A stretch of DNA of 64,000 nucleotides from the NCBI GenBank assembly GCA_947579665.1, contig OX388349.1, forward strand, positions 18,756,459 through 18,820,458, in the 5' to 3' direction. Below the pieces are notes generated by a model. The model did not search any database, had not been told where the DNA came from, and saw only the letters and a program-made list of their open reading frames with translations. The DNA comes from Sympetrum striolatum (Eukaryota; Arthropoda; Insecta; Odonata; Libellulidae). Of this stretch, positions 58,485 through 64,000 are shown one piece after another; position 1 is the stretch's first letter; the number at the start of each line of letters is the position of its first letter. A program made the position numbers and the translations under genes.

Positions 58485-58645
58485 TGGCCGGGTAGCCTAG
58501 ATGGTTAAGGCAGCCTCTCGGATGGTGAAAGATCCTGGGTTCGATAACCGGCTCCGTCAGACTTTTTCAAGTCCATTTTCACTTGAAAATTATTCAAGAA
58601 AACATCAGCTATTCGAGAGGAAAGGCTAAAAAAAACCACTGGAAT
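58485..58645 (+). repeat. tRNA-derived SINE, type 2
   Basis: The head at 58485-58553 has GCCGGGTAGCCTAGATGGTT (A box) and CCTGGGTTCGATAACCGG (B box) at tRNA spacing, with GCCGG/CCGGC acceptor-like pairing. A short unique body and an A-rich stretch near 58628-58640 follow. The B-box context CCTGGGTTCGAT is the same as in the satellite at 1-9030. Confidence 0.78.
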
Positions 58646-58669
58646 TAAAATCAAGCGCACACTACCTTA

Positions 58670-58910
58670 CCGGAAGCTTTCTGGTGGGAATGAGGATTGC
58701 AAGACATGATGAGGAGTGAGGTATCATGCCTTTGTTTACCTTTCCCAACCAGGATACCATTTACTATTATGACCTAACTTGCAGCACAATGTTCCCATAA
58801 ATGAAACTCTTCGTACTATTCAAAAAGGAGTATGCCTAAGATACATTCCACCATTCAAGATCACTCATACCTCAGTAGCTTTCGTATTATCACACCCATG
58901 GGTATGTCCA
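58670..58910 (-). repeat. Dispersed CTACCTCACTCCTCAT family, copy
   Basis: The minus strand reads ATGGGTGTGATAATACGAAAG, CTGAGGTATGAGTGAT, then TACCTCACTCCTCATCATG. It supplies the first part of the 168-residue ORF at 58832-59338. Confidence 0.7.
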
Positions 58911-59338
58911 ATGGAGAGGAAAATACATTAGTTTCAATTCTGGACCAAAATACGAGAGAAAAATCTTCCCTTCATCAAGATATGCGAGCAGAAGCTGCCT
59001 GTACTTCTACTGCCGTAGAAAGACTTCTAAACATTCTGCAATTAACTTCGGTGAAGTCGCATTATGAGAAGAATTACTGGGGTGTTTATCTGCAAGTAGT
59101 GATCCATTCTGCTTCAATGAATAAAACACCTCGGCATGGGCTACTAGTGAATTATACTGTGGAGCAAATGTTGGAGGGCCCTCGGATCGTATATTATCGG
59201 CCGTTGGTGGGACATAATATCATTGTGAGTCCCCCAAATGACTGCTGCCTTGGATGCCGTCCAATTGGAAGTCCACGGAGGATTCTACCGATGTTTACAC
59301 TAAAAGGATTAGCTGAAAATTTGAGAGCGAATCAATGA
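58832..59338 (+). other. 168-residue open frame, unknown
   Basis: The longest ORF outside the retrotransposon. Its first quarter lies in a dispersed-repeat copy. The rest includes several Cys (DCCLGCRP) and no recognised domain, signal peptide or membrane segment. No splice or promoter context. It is most likely chance or part of the repeat's parent element, but is kept on record because of its length. Confidence 0.2.
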
Positions 59339-59354
59339 TTTGCACGGGATACCC

Positions 59355-59485
59355 TCGTTTGACCGACACTCACTTGGTCGACACAGGATTTGACCGACAC
59401 TTCAATCGACCGACAAATTATTTCACAACATCCCGTTTTGTCGACACTTCGAAAGACCGCCGTGTTACTTTCACCAGATTCTCAC
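59355..59485. repeat. GACCGACA/GTCGACAC short-repeat cluster
   Basis: GACCGACACT, GGTCGACACA, GACCGACACT, GACCGACAAA, TGTCGACACT and AGACCGCC occur within about 110 bp at irregular spacing. Similar in style to the GACAACTCA subrepeats at 30598-30882. Confidence 0.55.
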
Positions 59486-59559
59486 TTGTTTGACAATTAT
59501 AATTTATTATACGTTGAAACATTACTCTACTCATAATTTGTGTTTTTTATTGATATCAT

Positions 59560-59635
59560 TGACGACTGGTTAGATGAAGGAAGAGACTTTTAAGTCCTAA
59601 TCTCACCTTAAGAAAGACCTTACTTCGTAGACGCC
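59560..59635 (-). repeat. Dispersed repeat family 2, fragment
   Basis: The minus strand reads TAAGGTCTTTCTTAAGGTGA...AAAGTCTCTTCCTTCATCTAAC, the start of the family only. Confidence 0.6.
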
Positions 59636-60099
59636 TAGATTCTCTGAAACCCTAATAGTGGTTCATACTTAGTGGTAGTTCGCGTAAGAATTATATTTAG
59701 ACCCTGTGGCTCTTTAGATTTTTCTGCCATTAATATTAATTACTGAAGTTAATGAACTTTTGACTTAATCTAACCAATATTCACCAAGTATTCAATATTA
59801 CGTAACACATAATTTTGCATAAGGTGCATTTTCAATACATGCAGTCTTACAAAATATTCTAGATTAATCTGTTACTGCTTCTTGGTAAATTAAATTTTCT
59901 TATTTGTTTTCAGGTATATGATAGAGGGAAATGTGTTTGATACATTTATGTCTCAATCCTTCGCATGCATTTATAATACTTAAACTACTGTGGTATGAGT
60001 TATGGAGCTAATAGGTGTATTAAAATAAGTCACTCCCTGTTGAATATTGTGGAAGTGTTTTCAAAGTGCCATTGGGATGCATTAATGCGTTAAGAGAGT

Positions 60100-60395
60100 T
60101 AAAAGAATGAATGAGACCGGCTTATTAGGCGAGGTGAGGAGTGAGGTAGTTCATCCTTAGTCTCATCGCTGAACCAGCCTTATATCTAACAATAAGTTTA
60201 CATGCCAGAATAAGTCAGATATAATCACTATTATAATCTGTTAGAAGGAAATTCACATTAACTGTCTCCAAAATATTTCTCGAGGGAATTATCAAGAAAT
60301 GATGAGGTAATTTATCCTTGCGTTCCTTGCTTAGCCAGGCCTCTAACAGTAGAATATGTCCACGCAAGAACAATGCAATGATCCATTGAATCATT
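60100..60395 (-). repeat. Dispersed CTACCTCACTCCTCAT family, diverged copy
   Basis: GAGGTGAGGAGTGAGGTAGT at about 60135 is the complement of the family core. Diverged flanks include CAAGAACAATGCAATGATCC. Confidence 0.5.
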
Positions 60396-60710
60396 TTTGT
60401 CGGACCTAGAGTGCTATTGTTTTTTCTATTTATTTACTATTATTTATTCTGTGACTGTCATGTTTAACATTTCCTTTTTTATATTTCATTATCAAGTTTT
60501 TATCTTTGTTATTAGTTGTATTTATTTAAGTATTTTTGTGTATATTTACATCCTTCGTTCTTTATATATTTATTGAAGCAGTTCTACTTATGTATGTATT
60601 TATGTTTCGCATGCCTATTTTTGTATTGATTATACTTATTTATTTACATACCTTGTTATTTATTTTGTACTTTTTGAGTACGACTTGACTGTATTTCTTG
60701 ACTCCACCAC

Positions 60711-60885
60711 CGTCCGTGGTGGCGGAGTGGTTAGCGTGCTAGCGCCTTAACGCTCCAACCTCACGGTCCCGTGTCCGAATCCCGACTAATCGGATTTTTC
60801 CGGTTTGGGAGTGTATGCTGTGTGTGTGTGTGTGTGTATTTTGTGTTTGTTAATAAAGGAAAAATGCAAAAAAATTGATAAAATA
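60711..60885 (+). repeat. tRNA-derived SINE, type 3, TG tail
   Basis: The head has GTGGTGGCGGAGTGGTTAGC (A box) and CCCGTGTCCGAATCCCG (degenerate B box), then a CGGATTTTTCCGG hairpin and a (TG)n run at about 60820-60838, followed by A-rich tail sequence. Unlike types 1 and 2 in sequence. Confidence 0.75.
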
Positions 60886-61359
60886 TAAAGGGGGTTAATT
60901 GGTAGAATGGCCTTCAAAGGCTAAAATTCGCCCACGAAAATTGGCATTATTATTATTTATATTTTTGATATTCTGTATATGATATGTAACATTTAGAGTG
61001 AACCCCGGGGAAAGGGAAGAAAGTGCTAGCAGGCTTCACATCCCCACGGTAAGACAAAGAAAAAGTCAAGTCATTATAGCATACAAAGAGAAAACGGTGA
61101 ACACCCTTACATACTTCAGTAACTTCAATTAATCGCAATTGCGGTCAGGAATGAGGAGCGATTATACGGAAGATACGCTCTTCTCCATCCGAAATAGAAA
61201 TGCAAACATCCCTTCCTTCAAAAGGCCCTCTCCAAACCCACTTTTCGTCAACAGAGGCCAATCCCGGTTGAAAATACGCTCCACCTCTGACACAGAGAAT
61301 CAATCGTCTTTCAGACGCAATGGCACTCATCCAAATATTTACCATTATCCGTCGTTGGC

Positions 61360-61790
61360 CACCTATTGCACCTCGCGGTAAGCGATGCGCGAGTCTACCT
61401 CCCCTCCCCCTTCCCCTCCTCCCCCTCCTCCTCCTCCTCCTCCTCCTCCTCCACGCCTGCCTCCGCCGCTCTCAGTGCTTCACGGTCATCCGTCTCGGCC
61501 GGAGATTTCCCGCGGCGCGTCTCCATTGACGGATTCCAAACAAATCGTCGTCTGGACCTCGAATTGCCACTCTTACAGGAAATGGAGCTTCGTGCCTAGA
61601 TCTTATCGGACGTTCGGATTCGTCGACCCCTTACGGTGCTTTGGGACAGTGTTTTTATTTTGTTTTCTGTGCGTGTGGTGTTGGTGATATTGACACGTTC
61701 GTGGGGCGCTTGGCCCATCCGACGCGAGGTGCAGCTTCCGCAGGATCTGCATCGGGGGCAACTGCTCTGCAAACAAAAGGTGAGTGTCAT
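61360..61790 (+). promoter_or_regulatory. Candidate promoter and first non-coding exon
   Basis: A GC- and CpG-rich block (GGCCGGAGATTTCCCGCGGC near 61500) starts with a pyrimidine tract and ends at CAAAAG|GTGAGTGTC (about 61775-61788), an excellent splice-donor match. Overlapping ORFs of 69-100 residues are short and compositional. No TATA box was seen. A downstream exon is not in the window. Gene identity unknown. Confidence 0.35.
61397..61455 (+). repeat. CTC/CCT-rich microsatellite
   Basis: A pyrimidine-only tract (CCTCCCCTCC...CTCCTCCTCC) of about 59 bp. It produces spurious polyproline/polyserine ORFs in three frames. Confidence 0.9.
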
Positions 61791-62065
61791 TCCCTGTTGG
61801 CCTGCTTGAGTTGAGGAAACGTAAGACACGTTTAACTCCTGTATCCCCGGTGGCCCATGTAAGTGGAATTCCGAACTTAAATTATCTCGATGTCTAAATG
61901 CATTTTGCCATGTTTTGGTTGGACTTCCCTTACCCTTTAAACAGCGCACTCACATTATATGTCTCATTTGATATCGCTCAACTTTATTTCTCCGATTTAA
62001 GAAAATCTTACTTATTATTTATTTAAAAGTCGTATGCTGAAGCTCTTATTCCTATAATATTTTTT

Positions 62066-62188
62066 AAATTCCACAATTATTTTATTGACTACCGGTTTCT
62101 TCAACGAGTTGACAATTTGAGGCGTCTGAAGCCAAAAGATGTCAACTCGTTGACAAAACTGGTAGCCAATGAAATAATTGTGGAACTT
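62066..62188. mobile_element. 123-bp inverted-repeat element with CGGTTTC core
   Basis: Arms of about 50 bp: AAATTCCACAATTATTTTAT...GACTACCGGTTTC...CAACGAGTTGACA and its complement, with GGCGTCTGAAGCC at the centre. Same design as 50622-50827 (an ACTGG/ACCGG-TTTCG word next to AATAAAAT). Confidence 0.8.
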
Positions 62189-62189
62189 G

Positions 62190-63080
62190 AAAAGCCGTTT
62201 TTCTTCCAAAATATTATGTATTTACTGTACTTCATTACTCGACGGAGGATAGTGAATTTCGTGAAGCTATCCTTCTTATTTTAATTCTGCATTCTTTAAA
62301 ACGACATTTCCGCAAGTAGGTAATTATTTTACTTAAAAATTTCTTTTGATCTTCTCTCTTACCTGTGTGTCAAATAGGCTACCTTAGCGTTTTGTAGCTC
62401 AATCTGTTGGCAGGATATCAGAAAAATAATCTGGTACGCGCGAAAAAATTTCGTCCAAGTGGATAATCCCGCGAAATCGTGACATGTGACATCTCTCATC
62501 AATCAAGTGTAAACTCACTTTTACATTTTATTTTCACATTAAATATGATAATTATGCGTGATTGCAACCTGTAATCACATTCACTCGTGCGACATTATTT
62601 GAGGCATTCTTTTAGGGAGGGACTGGATGGTAAGAAAGTCGGTGAAAGTATTTTAAAAGGGTATGAATGTGTTTTAATTAATAATAATTTCGCTTTAATA
62701 CTTAACTATAATTTCAGTTCGCATTTTTCTAAGTTTCCAATTTATAATTCTTTTTATATGAGATGACTCGCTCTGTGCCGCACCAAATGTATCATCTGAC
62801 TTCTAATTCTCCAATGTATGATGTATTTAGATAGAACTTGAGCTACCTGAACTTATTAGTTAGTTTAGGTCCATATGACAGTTCGTTCAGCATATATTTT
62901 GTGTGATAAGTAGCTTAAGTCTAAATCGTAATCCTCTCTGTGTTGATCCAAAAACGTCATACACATGCAGAATTATAACAATTAGTACACAATTATATAC
63001 ACAGTAATAAGTCAAAGATAATACTATCAAAATAAGAGTGTAATAAAATCTGCAGAAAGTGCATTTTGAACTTCGGAAAT
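62190..63080. other. AT-rich spacer, no gene seen
   Basis: Nothing recognised: no domain-bearing ORF, RNA gene or repeat. Confidence 0.5.
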
Positions 63081-63089
63081 TTTAATTGA

Positions 63090-63560
63090 AGCGTTTGCAA
63101 GACAGGTTGCCTCTTCCGCATTTATAAAAACGTCCTGTCGCGTGCCACTTGTGACGCGCGTGCCGCTGGGTCCAAATCCGTATCATATTCTTTCAAAGAG
63201 AGTCAGAGTCGCCCATTTTTGACGGTCGCCGAGTTCAAGGGCACCTGCACCACAAAGCATGGCCACAGTCAAAATAGCGAAAAAACAAGGGGGAGATCGC
63301 GGTGGCACGAGCACGAATTCAGAAACTGAGGGAAACCGAACTCCGCTGCTGTCGAAGGCGGTCAAATGAGCCTCGGAAACCCTATTAGACGACGTCTCAA
63401 CTCGGTCCGTGCACCAGAGAGGAAATGCATCGACGGTACAGAGGCTAAAAATGAAAATTTTCCAGGTCCGACAAAATAATATACGGCGACTTTTTAAAAA
63501 CCCCACCAAATCGTATAATTTCTTATTCAGCCGATTATGCATGTCCTCGAATAAGGCGAT
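63090..63560. other. CpG-richer island with 119-residue ORF on minus
   Basis: A GC/CpG-rich block containing an ORF at 63183-63542 on minus with no recognised domain and a cluster of CGCG/GTGCC words. It may be regulatory, an exon or chance. Confidence 0.3.
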
Positions 63561-64000
63561 TCAATCTACTATGATTTTTAAGTCCGGAGATGCACTCGTA
63601 ATTTTCCACGCAGTTTTTTGTAGATATAAGGGAGTATATTTCTAAGTTTTGTAGGAGAATAAATTGAGCATAGCTCATGTGTGTCGATGTATTCATTCCA
63701 TAGTCAAACATCGTAGGCATAAACTCATCATTATCAAACAGACTAATCAACGAATCAGTCTGAAGTTTTGAATGTCGTCATTTGTTTTACTATAGGTATC
63801 GTATGATGGTGATGCCAACTTCCTAGATCAATGAGTCTTCAACTTCTAATACGTCTCAATTTATTTTATGTATTTCTAAATCACGTCCTTCTTTTCCGTA
63901 GGATAGGCAATTTGGATAATTTTCGCATCCAAACATCCCGCGCTTGTTGACATAGTTGAGGCAGCGAAATAGTTAAGACATTCCTTAATGAGATGCCTTG
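63561..64000. other. AT-rich spacer at right edge
   Basis: No supported feature. Small overlapping ORFs on both strands only. Confidence 0.5.

Noticed and set aside
61320..61687. Polyproline/polyserine ORFs (69-100 residues)
   Set aside because: Products of the CTC microsatellite in three frames.

Overview
The window is non-coding, repeat-rich eukaryotic DNA. It is AT-rich and has no operons or ribosome-binding sites. It carries an invertebrate-style Ty3/gypsy element, Jockey/CR1- and RTE-like reverse-transcriptase remnants, Tc1/mariner- and hAT-like miniature elements and three unrelated tRNA-derived SINEs. This suits a large arthropod genome, most probably an insect. The species cannot be named from the sequence, and no conventional host protein-coding gene could be supported.

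Layout. (1) 1-9030 is a satellite array of about 165-176 bp monomers. Nearly every monomer carries one RNA-polymerase-III B-box-like word (GGTTCGA) inside a short hairpin. Monomers are organised in higher-order repeats (HORs) of about 1.12-1.20 kb of two alternating types, with a very recent duplication at an offset of 4608 bp. The window starts inside the array. (2) 9040-32600 is AT-rich spacer with decayed retrotransposon fragments (13.15-13.34, 16.02-16.40, 17.0-17.2, 22.15-22.46 kb). It also holds three copies of a non-coding family with ACTTTCTCC ends, two copies of a Tc1-type mini-MITE, hAT-like ends, foldback elements and a tRNA-derived SINE at 25.5-25.8 kb. (3) 32641-32934 is an elaborate palindrome-of-palindromes. 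(4) 34.7-34.9 kb is a LINE reverse-transcriptase remnant, and 35.0-35.8 kb a CpG-rich island. (5) 37084-44302 is the only intact protein-coding unit: a young Ty3/gypsy retrotransposon. Its gag and pol overlap in the -1 frame, with a textbook slippery heptamer and hairpin. It has a third ORF of unknown role, a complete 3' LTR, and a 5' LTR that has lost its promoter. (6) 44303-64000 is spacer with further hairpin elements, copies of a dispersed family marked by CTACCTCACTCCTCAT, two more SINEs, and a GC-rich stretch at 61.4-61.8 kb that may be a promoter plus first non-coding exon.

Working together: Gag (capsid and nucleocapsid), protease, reverse transcriptase/RNase H and integrase would be made from one transcript, with frameshifting setting the Gag:Gag-Pol ratio. 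Because the 5' LTR here lacks its TATA region, this copy probably cannot start its own full-length transcript. The most original signal is the B-box-phased satellite at the left edge.
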